Source of the DNA: Chromera velia
Taxonomy: Eukaryota; Sar; Chromeraceae
Reading direction: 5' to 3'
Length of the DNA stretch: 37,348 nt
NCBI GenBank assembly: GCA_018398765.1
Contig: JAHBMJ010000969.1
Coordinates: 1-37,348 of the forward strand
The position numbers and the translations under genes were made by a program. Shown here in pieces: positions 19,701 through 31,244 of the stretch. Each line of letters starts with the position of its first letter. Position 1 is the first letter of the stretch. Under the pieces are notes generated by a model, which saw only the letters and a list, made by a program, of their open reading frames with translations, did no database searches and was not told where the DNA came from.

Positions 19701-22700
19701 TCCCGATGGGACAGGGTATGTGTTCGCTTGTGTGTCCGCGCTCTGCTGCAGATTATGAATGGGGGGGCGCCCACTGGGGCGCCGACAGTCGCAGTACCAG
19801 TGAAGGAGAGGAGACTGGTGAAGAGGATGGAAGCACACGAGACGACGAGGAGGATGATTGGGGTGGGTGTTGGGGAAAAGAGGAAGAGGCTGTTGGGTCT
19901 TTTTATGAATCCCCGCGTCTCTGTTTTCTTGCTGGATCAGGAGGGGGGGTGGACTTACCAAACACCAGTCGTCAGTCTCTGCCCTCTGACGCTTGGGGTT
20001 CTGGGTGGGGAGGGTGGTCGGCTTCCCCCCCCTCCCCAACCGAAGAGCGGGAAAGCCCCGTGTGCACAACGATGGTGGGTGTGGGGGAGAGTCTAGTGAT
20101 CGGATCAGACTGCGGCACTCTGAAGACTTGGACAGCAAGTCGCGCCTCGTCTGTGCATTCCCACACGCATCACGTGCGACACTCCAGTGACTCTCCCAAA
20201 GGACTCACGGCATCCGGAAGCTCCCAGCAGACCGCACACCCTTCAGCAGACGATAATAAGTCTGGGGGTGGAAGCTTGCACGTATCAAAACCTCCCCATT
20301 TCACATGGCGTCCCGGCCCCGAGCTAGACATTGATGCCGCCCTTCATTGTTCGAGAAAACGACTTGCTGCTCTCGGACAATCCCACGAAGGGTCCCCCCA
20401 GCAGTCAGAAAGCTCAGCCCCCCCCATTGTTCCAACCGACCCCCCCCCTCTAGCGGTCTCTCGCCTCATGTCCGTTCTGGCAGTGCGGCGTGTGGCGAAA
20501 CCGCACCACCACCATCCCCATTCACCTCCGGGTGACTCACAGCAGCAGCACCAAGAGAAGGAGAGGAGAGAGAGAGGGAGGGACAAAGGGATTTCAGAGG
20601 AAAGTGCAATGGGAAGCTCTGGGGGTGGACCAAGCGGGGCGAGGGGCGGGGGGGCATCTGGAGACGCAGTAAGTGGAGCTCCGTCTTCCGCCTCCCCCCC
20701 TTCCGGTCCTGCAGCCGTAGCGTCTCTGCATGCTGGGAGGAAATCTGCAGGTCCTTCAAGCACCCATACAGGCACTCATCCCCTCGCATCTTCGCAGAAA
20801 ATCCCCCCCAATTCAGCGGATAAGCAGAAAGAAAAGGGTGCAGTGAAGGAGAGAGAAAAGAGCGGGGGGTCGGTGATGGGCCCAGCAGGGGCAGGAGGTG
20901 CAATTTCTATGCATGGGGAGACCCACACAGTCCGACCAGACCACTCCCATGTTGCCCTATGGGACGACCGAGACAGACTCCATTTGTTGACGATGCCTGT
21001 CAACTCACAGGGTGAGTCAGCGGGTGGGGGGGCACAAACACATCGAAAGCGTCATCACCAGATCCCCCTCGATTCCCTGTTGCAGCAACGAGAGAGAGGG
21101 ACGGGGGGAACAAAGTCAAAGAGTACTTCGGGGTCGCATGGCCCAGCAGGGCAGTTGTTGGTCAAACACACTTCTCTTCCCACGGCTCCCACGGCACAGC
21201 ACCCCGGCATCCGGGTCTCTGGCCCGCCTGCTGCAGGGGGCCCAGAGAACGCGGCGGGGCTCGTGCCAAGTAGTGTTCAGAAACCTTCGCAGGGAGGGGG
21301 TGGGGGGGCAGCATTTGTGCGGACGTCTTCTGAAGGGGGTGCAAGTCAGAGTGCGGGGGGGGATAGGGGGCAAGATGCAAGTGCAGTGCCTGTTCCGTGG
21401 CTGTTTCCGAGTGCTGTTGCGCTGTCCCATGGGAGGGCAGACAGTAGTGGGGGGGTGCGCTTTGAGGCGTCTGGGGGAGGGAGTGTGCATCCCCCCCATG
21501 CAGAGGAGTGGGGGCTGGAATGGACTGTCCCCGTTGGGTGGGAGGGTGGACCGTGGGGGGTACAAAAACATGCCTTTCGGGGTCGTTGGTTCAGAGAGTT
21601 GCGGTATGCTGCCTCGCGTGAAGGCAGCTCTTGGACTTTTCTATGGCCTTGGGGGTCGCCTTCTGCTGTTTTGGGAACATCCAAACAGTTGCAAGAGTCT
21701 CAGCAGTATTCAGGTAGCAGTAGTGGTAGTAATGGTAATCAGGGATCGGGAGGCAGGGAGGGGTCTGGGGTGAGTTTTTTGCACTGTGACGGTCCGGGTC
21801 TGAAACGTTCAGGCGCTGATAGCAAATCGCACCTGTCTGCTCTGTCATCATTTCGACTGCCTGCTCATTCACGTTCTTCCCAGTCTGAAAAGAAAACGGG
21901 GGTGTTTTCGGTGTGCGGGACTGTGTCAAAGCGCGGCATTGTTGGAGGGGGGAATGCACTGAGGGTTGCTGTTGATGGTAGGCTAGGGCTGTGGGGCGTA
22001 TGTCAGCTGTATCAGTCGCATATGTGGGATGCGTTTACTGGGGAGTTTGAGTGCACAGTGGCCAACAGTGCGTACATCGCAGTGCGACCAAGTGGGGCGC
22101 TGTCCACCTCCGTTGCTTTGAGCGAAGGATCGGCTCAAGCCAGAGAGCTCTGCTTCTCAGGTTCTCTGGCCACTGTGTGTCCGGACGGTGATGGGACTTT
22201 CCATCGAGTTATCCCTGATGAACTGGCAGCTGCAGCAGCAGAGGTGTTTGCCTCAAAAGGAGACCCGTTGGCTTCGACTGGCAGCGCCTTGTCGCGACCC
22301 CTGCTTCCCCCTTTCCTCACAGAACTCCCTGACACAGCTGTGCCTGCGGCAGACTTGACCCTAGCGTGTGCACCTCGGAGCCCGTTTTCATCTACAAGCT
22401 CAGAAAGAAGCGCGCGACCCTGCCGCAGTCTGGAAATCTCAGCCTATGAGGGGCTGAGGTGGCAGACCGATCATCAGGCTGCTGAAGAGGGAGACTCCGA
22501 TCAGAATAGTGTTAGCCTTCCGGGGTTATTCTTGCCCCTCACAACTTTCCTCTCCCTCGCAACAACTACAAAGCATGGGGCCTCAACGTCGGGCTCAAAG
22601 AGGCGTGTCGGGGGTGTTGCAGGAACACCGTCAGGGGTGACCGCACAACCCGCTGCATCCGTAGGTGCGGGAGGGGAAGAGCGTATCATCGCGGGTTCTT

Positions 22701-25700
22701 TTCACAAACAGACCCGGGGTTTCCCTCTTTTGTCTTATTTCTTCCCTTGGGACGCCGGGGGTTCCAGCGATACCCTCAGAGCTGTAGCACAAAATTACCC
22801 GTTTCTCTGCAGACCTGCGCTTCCTTATGTTGCAGCTGTTCTCAGTCCGCACACATCCCCTTCCGGGGCCTCCCTTTCAGTGTCCCTATCGATCCTAGCC
22901 CCTAGTTTCCTCAGACATGAGGCAGAAAGTGTCCACCTGCAACGGTGCATGCGAGAAGACGCACAAGAGAGAGCAAGCGGAGACGGGCACACCAACATTG
23001 AAGGGAATGAACTAGAGGCGCATGGTCTTCCCCCGCCCGTAATCCCCGTTGCTGGTGTGGGGGGTCTTGCAAAGTCCCAGCCTCAGTGGGGCAGACAGGA
23101 GGACACAGAAGAGGATGAGGACACATTCACAGTGGAAGTGAACGGGCCCCGTGCGCCTGCAGGCAGACTCCCTTCGAGGGGATTTTCTGCAGAGCTCCTG
23201 GAAGAAACCTCAAAGGCGGCAAAGGAGGCAGGAGAGAGCAGACGGTAAGAGGGGAAGGTGGTGGGTGGGGACGCCCGAAGGCCGTCAAGAAAAGAAGAAC
23301 ATTCATTTGTGAAGCCTCTTTGGCCTCTTGTGTGTCCTTTCGCCTGTCGTTTTTGCCAATGCCCTTCGTTCCCATTCGTTTCCTATCAGAGATTCCGAAA
23401 CGTTTCAAGGAGAAAGCGCGCTTTGTTGGTCTCTATCCTGACTTCATTCTGTCCCCTTTCAAGAAATTGAAGTCGCCAGCAGTCAATTCGCTCATCTGTA
23501 CAGTTCAGCAACCGACAGGCAGGCCTTGTCTCTCCACTGTGTGCATCTATGTGCATGTACCCATGTCTGTATGCGCAGGCGTCGGTGAGTTCAACGGTGT
23601 ATTTGTATGTGTGCATACGTTTTTGTGATGCTGCAGAATCGTCTCGACCAACAGCGGAGAAGGGGAGCGCACCGCCAGTGCAGCAGCAGCCTCCTCGAGG
23701 CTTGTGGGAAAAAGGCATTCAATTGCCGCGATGCTCCAGGTGGTTGGACCTCACTGTAGGCAGGGAGCACAGATGCACGCTGGAGTCACCCCAGAAAAAT
23801 CTGCAGATCTGCCTTCCGGGGCCATGGGTGGACTGTCACTCCCACTCCGACAGCCGCACAGCCACTCCCGCGTTCAGAGCGCGTCTGCTGTTCAAATGAG
23901 CAGTCCTTTAGCGCCCTTCGTTGGGGACATCTTCCCCCCCTTTGCGTTGCCCTTTGAGGAGTCGTCTCCCATCAGTGTTTCTCCCCATCTCACCGCTATG
24001 TTAGCCTTACTCACAGACTCCCTCCTAGTCAGTATCTGGTCCTCCCGTGCTCTCTCTCCCATGCTCCTATCCCCCCAGGCAACGGGAGGAAAAAGTCGGG
24101 GGGGGCCCATGGGGTTCAGTGCTGCCGCGGCGGCCGCTGCTGCTCTCAGGTCCCGCGGCGGTGTCGCAGCAGGTCCGACGTATCAGGGGGTTCACTTGGG
24201 TTACGCCAACAGAGCACAGAGGGGAGCTGAGGATCTAGATGCTGGGGCTGGACAGGTGAGTGAGCCCTGGATGGGTCAGATTCTGGTGAGCACACTTCTG
24301 AGGGAGCACTTTGTTGGATTCCTTGTGGGGCATAGGGACGAGGGGGTGACGATTGAGACTGAGGAACCTGTGACAGGGGTGGCAGCGTGTGCAGGAGCCC
24401 AAGGGGCAGGGTCTATTGCGGACCTGTTGCTTCTGATGAGGACTCTCCTGGGTGCTCGAAGGTCAGGGCGTCGTTCTTTCTGCCCGCCTGTCGACCTGCC
24501 GGTCTGGCTGTGTGATGCTCTCCCTCAAGTGTTTCGCATACTAGGGTCTGGCATTTTCCTCTCTCTCCGCCCACCTGCACACACACACATACAAAAGCAC
24601 TCACTTGATGCGCGCTGGAATACAAATGCAATTACTTTCATTCGACGGACCCTCTCTCCCATGCCCACCCCGCACTGCTCTCCTCTCCTCTGTTCAGTCC
24701 GGAGCTTCGTCGGTCCTCCCGGGTGGTCATCCGGAGGGCTCTGCGGGGGTGTCCTTTCGGGGCTCTGGAAAGGACCGTCGACTCTCTTGGCCTGGCTGTG
24801 AACGCGGCCCCCTCCTCCGCTCCTGTCATCGCCGGAGGCGGCATGAGGTATGAACCGAGGCTGTGTCGGCATCTGCGCAGGGGGACTGATGTGTGCGATG
24901 GGGGGAGTGTAGCTCTGTCTCCGTATGTCGGTCGGTTGATCATCCCTCCAGAGGATCCCCATTCCTTTCCTCTGGACCAAATTGGCGTCTCCAGCACTGA
25001 GATGTCCCTGGAAAAGAAGAGAAGGAGCGCATTCGGAGTCGGGACCTATGGAGCAGGTTGGGACCTGACTGCAAATCTGTGGGCGTCTCTGACGGCGTGC
25101 ACTGTGGACATGCTGGAAGAGTGTGCACTGATTCTGATGGCATTGGCAGGATTTGAACGACCCGGATGCCTCGGTAAGTGGGTAGGTGTCAGTCAACACT
25201 AAAGAGAGAGAGAGAGAGAGAACATCTACATGAAAGAAAAAAACGCACCTTTCCACAGAGGCAAACTGGCTCCACCTTCTTACCATCATGTTTATAACTG
25301 ATTTTGAGTCCTTTTTCGTATAGGCTTCATGGACGGATTTTCTTTGATTCGATTGATCGCTTGACTGATCAGACACAGGGAGGGGAACAGAAAAGGGATT
25401 TGTTGGTGGCAAGACTGATGAAGCGACTGATTGACAAGACAGATGATTCTTGAGTAAAGTATCTTTGCTTCTGTCTTTGCCTCTCGTCTTTTCTCTTCTC
25501 CTATGAATCAAGCAGGCGCCGCCCCGAATCCACTCGTTTGGATGACAGCCCGAGGGTTGCTTTGGCTCATGCTGGACAAGTACACGCAACAGGGAGCAGG
25601 TGGATCGGCGTTGACCCTGGGGACTCCTTCAGGGGGAGGGGGAGGGGGGTATTCTTCCAACACAGGGGGGGGGCTGCAGGCAAGTCCGGGGGCTGGTGGG

Positions 25701-27431
25701 GGTGGCTCTCAGTCCCACTCGCCTCCCCCTGGCGGGACTCCTCAGACAGCTGCTGAGACCTTCAGCAGTCGGGGAGGCCATATGAACCTCCTGACCGTGC
25801 CGCAAGGGGGAGGATTTGCGTCTGGAGGGGAAGGGCCCGCACAGCAGCATTTTGTGCACAGTTCCCCCCACGGGTCGCTCCAGACCCCCCATGGCCACTC
25901 TGACCGCCACTCAGCACACCAGGCTTTTGCTACCCCGTCTGCCTCTGCAGCGACCACAGGCAGAGGAGACACTGTGGGGGGGCGTGAGAGCCTGACGATA
26001 TTTGCCAATGGTGGCGCCCCTCCGATGCTGCTGTCGGATCCTTCTGCTCCAGCTGGGTCTTCTTCCTCTGCCGCTGCAGGGGCCTCAATGTTTCCTACGT
26101 TCATGACTGCCGCTTCTTCGTCTTCGCCTGTGCCAGGGCAGGTGAAAGCAGCAGGAGGTTCTGTAACCGCCCCGGCAGTTCCCCCCCCTCCTCCCGCGGG
26201 AACAGCGAAGGAAAAGTCTGTCGCGGTGTCCCTCTCGACAGAGTTGTTTGCTCTGGGATTTGAAACCTTATGGAACCACTCTCTCCCACTCCCCCCACCG
26301 CCTCCCCCTATTCGAACGATGAAATCCTCCAGCGCACTCAGTGGTCGATCAGGATCCGCTGCAGCTTCAGAGAGAGACGACAGGGGTGATCCAGACGGGA
26401 TGACGATCTCGTCCCGTCAGACCTCCGGGATGTCTCATGGGCTGGACATGGACGGCGACCGGGATGCCACACGACAGCAAAGAGGGAGCCCATCACGTCA
26501 GTCAGCAAAAGAAAAAAAGAAATGGAGGTTGTTGTTGGTGTTGATGTTGATGTGACTGTCGTTTCCAAACTGCTTCTCGACTTTTTTTGGCGGTTTGGTT
26601 CTGGAATATCATTGCTTGAATGGGGACCTGCTTGCTACTTCCCTTGATGACAGCAAAAAAGGATGCAGACAGACTTGGAAGGGGAAGAGTCAGTCCAGCC
26701 GAACCCTGAGACGGGATGTTGGGTGGATTAAATGAGGGAGGATGTTCTGTGTTCTTGCTTCTCTATCCACACCACGTCGAAAAGATACCGCAAGAAGGAG
26801 ACCTGACATCTATCTGCTCTGATGAATGAATGAATGAATGAATGAATGAATGAATGAATGAATACAGCTTCGTTGGTGACCGGAAGAAGCACAGCAGCCA
26901 CAAGCAGGTTGCAGTTAGCAATAAATCCCAACAGCGCGGTGCCAAGAGGCGGGTGGAGACTCGGTAGCTCCTTCCTCAGCGTGACCCAGCAGCAGGCGCT
27001 TCCACCCAAATTGCGATGGGGAAAGGAAAAGGAGTCCGAAAGGCCACAGGTCAGTCGGTCGGACAGCTACTCTTGTCTGTCAGTTGGTCTGTTTGCCGAT
27101 CTATAGTTTCGGTCTGGTTCGACCTCTTTTTGTGTGGGAGAGTGACTCTCGCTTCCTTTCTCTGCATGTCTGCGTGCCCGTGTCATTTTGCAAGATACAT
27201 TTTCTCCTGCTTTTTGGTTCGGAGAAAGCACCGGCAAGCGAACTTTCTCCTCAAGCGTCAGAAACACGCTTTATCTTTCAACAAAGAGGGAACATTCGTT
27301 GCTGTGTATCAATGAGAGCTCTACTTCTTCCAGCCTGTCTTTTTTTTCAAATGGAGCACATGAGATTCTCTCGGGATTGAGACAGCCGAAGACGAGAGAA
27401 GAGGGGGCGTGAAAAAGAGAAGGAGAAGAGA

Positions 27432-27473
<42 letters not shown>

Positions 27474-28982
27474 GTGTGCATGCAGGCCGATGTCGAGCTC
27501 TTCCAGCTGGTTCTTCGCGTTTTCACTCTCTTCCAGTCGCAGTCGCTTCAGGACTACTGCCTGTCCATTTTGCAACAACTTGCCTTGAGAGACCCCCCCC
27601 TGCTCATCTCCGCTATGGGATTCGCAGCGCGGTCAGTGGGCTGAGTGACTGGTCTCTCTCGTGCTCTCTGGGCGGGGTATTGTTCGGATGAACAAATGAA
27701 TAATTCTGCATCTCGTGGTAGCAAATGGGTGGTTTGTTCTGCATGTTGTGTCGAGGTCATGTTTTCTTTGTTGAGGATTTCAGGCGGACAGAGAAATGTA
27801 ACACCTAACTTGACATGTCAGTCGCTGCTCTTGACATGAGCTGCTCTTAAGTTCTTCATCTTGCCCGATCCTCTCGTGTCGACTCGTCCGTCCTTGCCTG
27901 CTTTGGAGTTCGAGTGCGTTTTTGTTATTTCTTTCCAGTCTGTTTTTTCTGTTTCATCTGCTTTCCTTCCTTGAATCTCTCTGTCTGTCTGTCTGTCTGT
28001 TTGTATGTACATACGTATGTATGTCTGTCTTTGCAGGCGACTCGATCATGGTCCGGCATATGCAGCGTCGGCTCTGTCGGTGTTGGTGCGGTTTGTGAAC
28101 CGGTAAGTTTATCGTTTTCTTTTGAGGCCTTCAAAGGAGGGAATCTGTGTAGATGCAGAAAAAAAGTTCTTCCGACGTGCAGAGCGAAAGACTTCAGGCG
28201 CGGGGAGCAGAAAGGTAACAGGCTCACCCCCCAGGCTTTCTTCTCTTTTTTTTGTCGGTGTCGGTGTTCTACTTTTCGGGACTGTGGAAGAAGGTGTGAA
28301 GAACCATCTTTTCTCAAATCCAACCCTCGATCGTGGATTTTGGGGATGCAATTAAGCCTGCTCGGATTTGGATTATCATCCTTTCCTCTCCATGCGTCCT
28401 GTCTGTGGGTCTGACTGTCTGTCTGTCGGTCTGTCTGAGTGCTCTCTCTTTCAGGTTCCCCCACAAAGTTCCCCCGTGGCTCCCGATGCTGACTGAGGCC
28501 GTGTTGCGTTGCCTGGAGCCTTCAGATCCGACACTCAGGTCAGTCAGTCAGAAAAGGAAAGGAAAGGCAAAACAGAGAGAGAGAGAGAGTGGGAGGGAGT
28601 GTGGAGGACCTCTAATGCGAATGAAAGCGTGGGTGTGATGACGTGCTTCTCTTTTCTGTGTGCGGACTCAACGAAGCTTCCTGTGTCACATTGCCTGCGC
28701 TGTTTGTTTCTTCGGCGTCTCTCCATGAACAGGCTCGTGTGATAATAATTTACTGCTGGGCATATGGAAAGCCGGCGAATGTGGATGCATGCGTGTGCGC
28801 GCAGACGAGCCTCGCTTCAGGCAGCCACGAGCGCCCTCTACGAATTGGTGAAGACCTTTCCGATGGTCTCATTCCACCAGACAAGCCAGCGATTCGCTGT
28901 GGTCAGTCAGTGAGTCAGTCGAAGCATTTGGGAATTACGGGTGATGAAGAGGTGATGCTAGCAAACAGACAGACAGACAGAC

Positions 28983-29013
<31 letters not shown>

Positions 29014-29388
29014 CAGACAGACACAAACAGACACAGACAGACAGACAGACACAGACAGACGCAGACAGACACAGACAAACACAGACAAACAAACAAACAG
29101 TCAGACAGACAGACGGGAAAGTGCCGTTGGGTTTGATTCCTGTGTGTTGAAGCCGGACAGACACTGCGTCTCTCTGTCCCCTCAATGCAAAGCGGTTTCC
29201 TTTCGACGCCAACACATTCTCTCCATTTCGTGGCTTTGCGTCTTTCTTTTGTTCTTTCTTGCTTCCTTTCTTGCTGGGTTGCTGGGTTCCTGCAGGGGAC
29301 GGCAGACAACATCATCATCATCTACGATCTCCGAACGGCAACCCGGTGGAAGATGCTCTCGGGGCACAAAGGTGAATACACACACTTG

Positions 29389-29422
<34 letters not shown>

Positions 29423-29810
29423 CGCACACATGCACACACGCACACCTCTTTTTGTGGACATTCGCTCCTGTTGCTCTGAGAATTCCAACTATGCCAAGAG
29501 GCATATTGTTGTGATGATGCACATTCGTCCAATAGACGTACAGTCTCTCTCAATTGTTGCTCGTCCTTTTCTTCTCAGTCTGGTTGTTGTTCGTCCTCTT
29601 TGTCTCTCTAGCCATTCAAAAAACCTTCTCTGAAGACATGATTGTTCCTGAGTCCTTTTCAATTTTCTCTGTCGGCCTGTGTATGTAAAGTGAAGTACGT
29701 GCTCTTCTTTTATTTCTCCTTAGACATCCGAAGGCTTTTCTTTGCTTATCGCTTCCGTTGCGCATCTGTTTTCTCTCCAACTCTCCCCCTTTCCTCTGTC
29801 TGTCTGTCTC

Positions 29811-29841
<31 letters not shown>

Positions 29842-29884
29842 GAGGAGAAAAAAGAAAGAAAAGAAAATATAGTCTGTCTCTATG

Positions 29885-29942
<58 letters not shown>

Positions 29943-31129
29943 CGTGCGTGCAGCCCGCGTAAGCGCTGTGAAATTCTCGGAAGATGGAAACCTGATCGCA
30001 TCGTACTCGTCCCCAGAGAAGGTGGTCAGAATCTGGCAGGTCCGTGCCCCCCGGATAATCCATTCGTGCTTGCTTGCAATCAGGTCTCAAAAAAGAGAAA
30101 AAGTCCCAAAAAGCGACAGGGATGCCAACTCATAACCAAGTGTAGAAATGCAGAAATGCAGTTCTCTAGACCAGGGAGGGGCTCCACAAATTTCCTCTGC
30201 GGTTACTCTGCGATTTCACTTCAGTGGCTGAGGAAGGGTAGGAGTGAAAGTGAAGGTGTCCCCTTCTCTCCCTTCCTTCTGCGTGTTGATGTCGTTTTAC
30301 TGAATCTCCTTCCATCCTCACGTTTCGACTTGTGTAGCGTCTCTTTCTTCCTCTGTTCCATCCATCCATTTATCATTCCTCCTGGCATGCGCGCGTCCTT
30401 TGTTCACGCCTTTCTTTCCGGCTTCATGTGCTGCTTCCATCAGTTGTCTGTCGATTGTCTCGTCGGCCCCCATTGTCCCTGTTTCTTTCTTTTGTCCTCG
30501 ATCCCTTCTTTTTTTCTTTCCTCTCTTCCTTCCGATGCAGTGCGTCTCTGTGGGGTTCCTTGGAGGGCTCCTTGGAATAACTGGTGGGTGTTTAGGCTAG
30601 GGAGGGTCGGCTTCTGTCCTGTCCCTATGACTGGCTCTCTCGCTCTCTCTCCCTCTCCCTCTCTGCCTCCGTTACCGTTTGTCTCCTTTCTTCGAGCTGC
30701 ATGCAAGATTCTCACTCTTCCACGTTCTACTGTCGAAAGATCCTCTAGAGGCCGATTCAGTGAGTACTTTCAATGCGTATAATGGGTTTGCTCCGCCTGT
30801 TGGTATCCCTCTGCATGCGTATTTATCTGGTGTGTCTGCGTTTGTTTCTTCCTTGACTCTGTCTATGTCTGGATGTGCATCGGTCTCTTTGTTGCTTTGC
30901 TGCGAGCAAAGAGAGAGAGATGGAAGGAAGGAAGGAAAAATTGTTATTTTAATTTATGTATGGCGCAGGGAGATGTGTGAAGAAACACTCCCTCCCGGGG
31001 CTGAAACTTCCACGAACCCAGGCGTCAACTCTCCAACAGCTGACTCACGTGACGCTGGATTGGAGATCTCAAGATGAGGTCCTCTTGGTCCGAGAAAACA
31101 AAGAACGAGTATTCATTAAAGTTTATTAG
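16795..31129 (+). CDS. WDR7 / rabconnectin-3-beta-like WD40 protein (13 exons, 3076 aa)
   Basis: The model exons are 16795-17709, 18095-23244, 23637-24545, 24698-25173, 25516-26537, 27486-27631, 28037-28102, 28455-28538, 28805-28901, 29296-29371, 29954-30039, 30541-30583 and 30969-31129. All introns are GT-AG, all phases match, and the total is 9231 nt. WDR7 partners DMXL (rabconnectin-3-alpha) in a RAVE-like complex that promotes V-ATPase assembly on endomembranes. N-terminal WD40 blades are visible in exon 1 ([35 protein letters not shown]), and another in exon 2 ([10 protein letters not shown]). The last 130 residues match the animal WDR7 tail as I recall it: [57 protein letters not shown], and a final beta-rich segment ending VFIKVY. 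At 3076 residues it is about twice animal WDR7. The excess is Gly/Ser/His/Gln-rich sequence in exons 2 and 5. The ends of exons 3 and 5 are tentative. Confidence 0.88.
17710..18094 (+). other. Intron 1 of the WDR7-like gene
   Basis: The donor GTATGT follows a complete codon in CDIVRR and the acceptor is GTGCATGCAG. It joins to [10 protein letters not shown] in phase 0. The intron is T- and C-rich throughout. A longer reading frame that begins inside it at 17951 is just the in-frame extension of exon 2 and is not the real start. Confidence 0.85.
23245..23636 (+). other. Intron 2 of the WDR7-like gene
   Basis: The donor GTAAGA follows SR and two bases of an Arg codon. The acceptor GCTGCAG at 23636 supplies the third base. 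This is the only donor-acceptor pair I found that keeps exon 2 and exon 3 in frame. Confidence 0.7.
26823..26863. repeat. TGAA microsatellite in WDR7-like intron 5
   Basis: About ten tandem copies of TGAA lie in the 948-bp intron between exons 5 and 6. The exact end of exon 5 upstream is tentative. Confidence 0.9.
27432..27485 (+). repeat. TG repeat ending at the acceptor of WDR7-like exon 6
   Basis: More than 20 TG units run directly into GTGTGTGCATGCAG, which is the 3' splice site before exon 6 ([11 protein letters not shown]). The Cys/Val reading frames here are artefacts of the repeat. Confidence 0.9.
27978..28030 (+). repeat. TCTG tetranucleotide repeat in intron 6
   Basis: About six TCTG units, then TGTATGTACATACGTATG-like steps, lie just before the TTTGCAG acceptor of exon 7. 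Confidence 0.88.
28397..28440 (+). repeat. Imperfect TCTG repeat in intron 7
   Basis: CTGTCTGT-type units with interruptions lie shortly before the TTTCAG acceptor of exon 8. Confidence 0.85.
28964..29113 (+). repeat. ACAG tetranucleotide array in intron 9
   Basis: This is about 150 bp of ACAGACAG and ACAGACACAG units. It reads as the complement of the TCTG arrays in introns 6, 7 and 10. Frames through it (Gln/Thr/Asp or Cys/Val/Ser on the other strand) are artefacts. Confidence 0.92.
29374..29444 (+). repeat. CA repeat just after the donor of intron 10
   Basis: Following the donor GTGAAT at 29372 is a run of CA units with a few GCACAC interruptions. It is complementary to the TG/TGCG run at the 3' end of the same intron. 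Confidence 0.9.
29798..29843 (+). repeat. TCTG tetranucleotide repeat in intron 10
   Basis: About ten TCTG units lie in the middle of the 582-bp intron 10. Confidence 0.9.
29884..29953 (+). repeat. TC, TG and TGCG runs ending at the acceptor of exon 11
   Basis: A TC run (about 29889-29905), a TG run and a GTGCGTGCGTGCAG acceptor lead directly into exon 11 ([12 protein letters not shown]). Confidence 0.9.
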
Positions 31130-31244
31130 CAGGTTGGTGCAGACTTGATCGGTTTGCGCCTCAGGCTGACGTATTTACTTCTAGAATGAAACTCTTAATG
31201 CACATGTGTTTCATTTCTTTTGGATGTATGCTAGGAGCCTAGGA
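31130..31244. other. 3' flank of the WDR7-like gene before element 2
   Basis: Only 115 bp separate the WDR7-like stop codon (TAG, 31127-31129) from the LTR of element 2. The 3' UTR must therefore be short or run into the LTR. No other feature is visible. Confidence 0.6.

Noticed and set aside
20344-20903. Overlapping minus-strand frames opposite WDR7-like exon 2
   Set aside because: Shadow frames of a GC-rich coding exon; no domain or start context supports them.
23390-23479. Possible extra WDR7-like exon reading [16 protein letters not shown] after a TATCAG acceptor
   Set aside because: The peptide looks protein-like, but its phase does not match exon 2 on one side and no donor gives the phase needed by exon 3. 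Direct splicing 23244 to 23637 keeps frame, so I left it as intron; RNA data could revive it.
28643-29479. 278-residue plus-strand frame and the Cys/Val-rich minus-strand frames nearby
   Set aside because: They run through ACAG and CA repeats in introns and are artefacts of the microsatellites.
30679-31077. 132-residue frame ending at 31077
   Set aside because: It overlaps the last WDR7-like exon in a different frame. The frame ending at 31129 is the one that fits the splice phase and the WDR7 tail.
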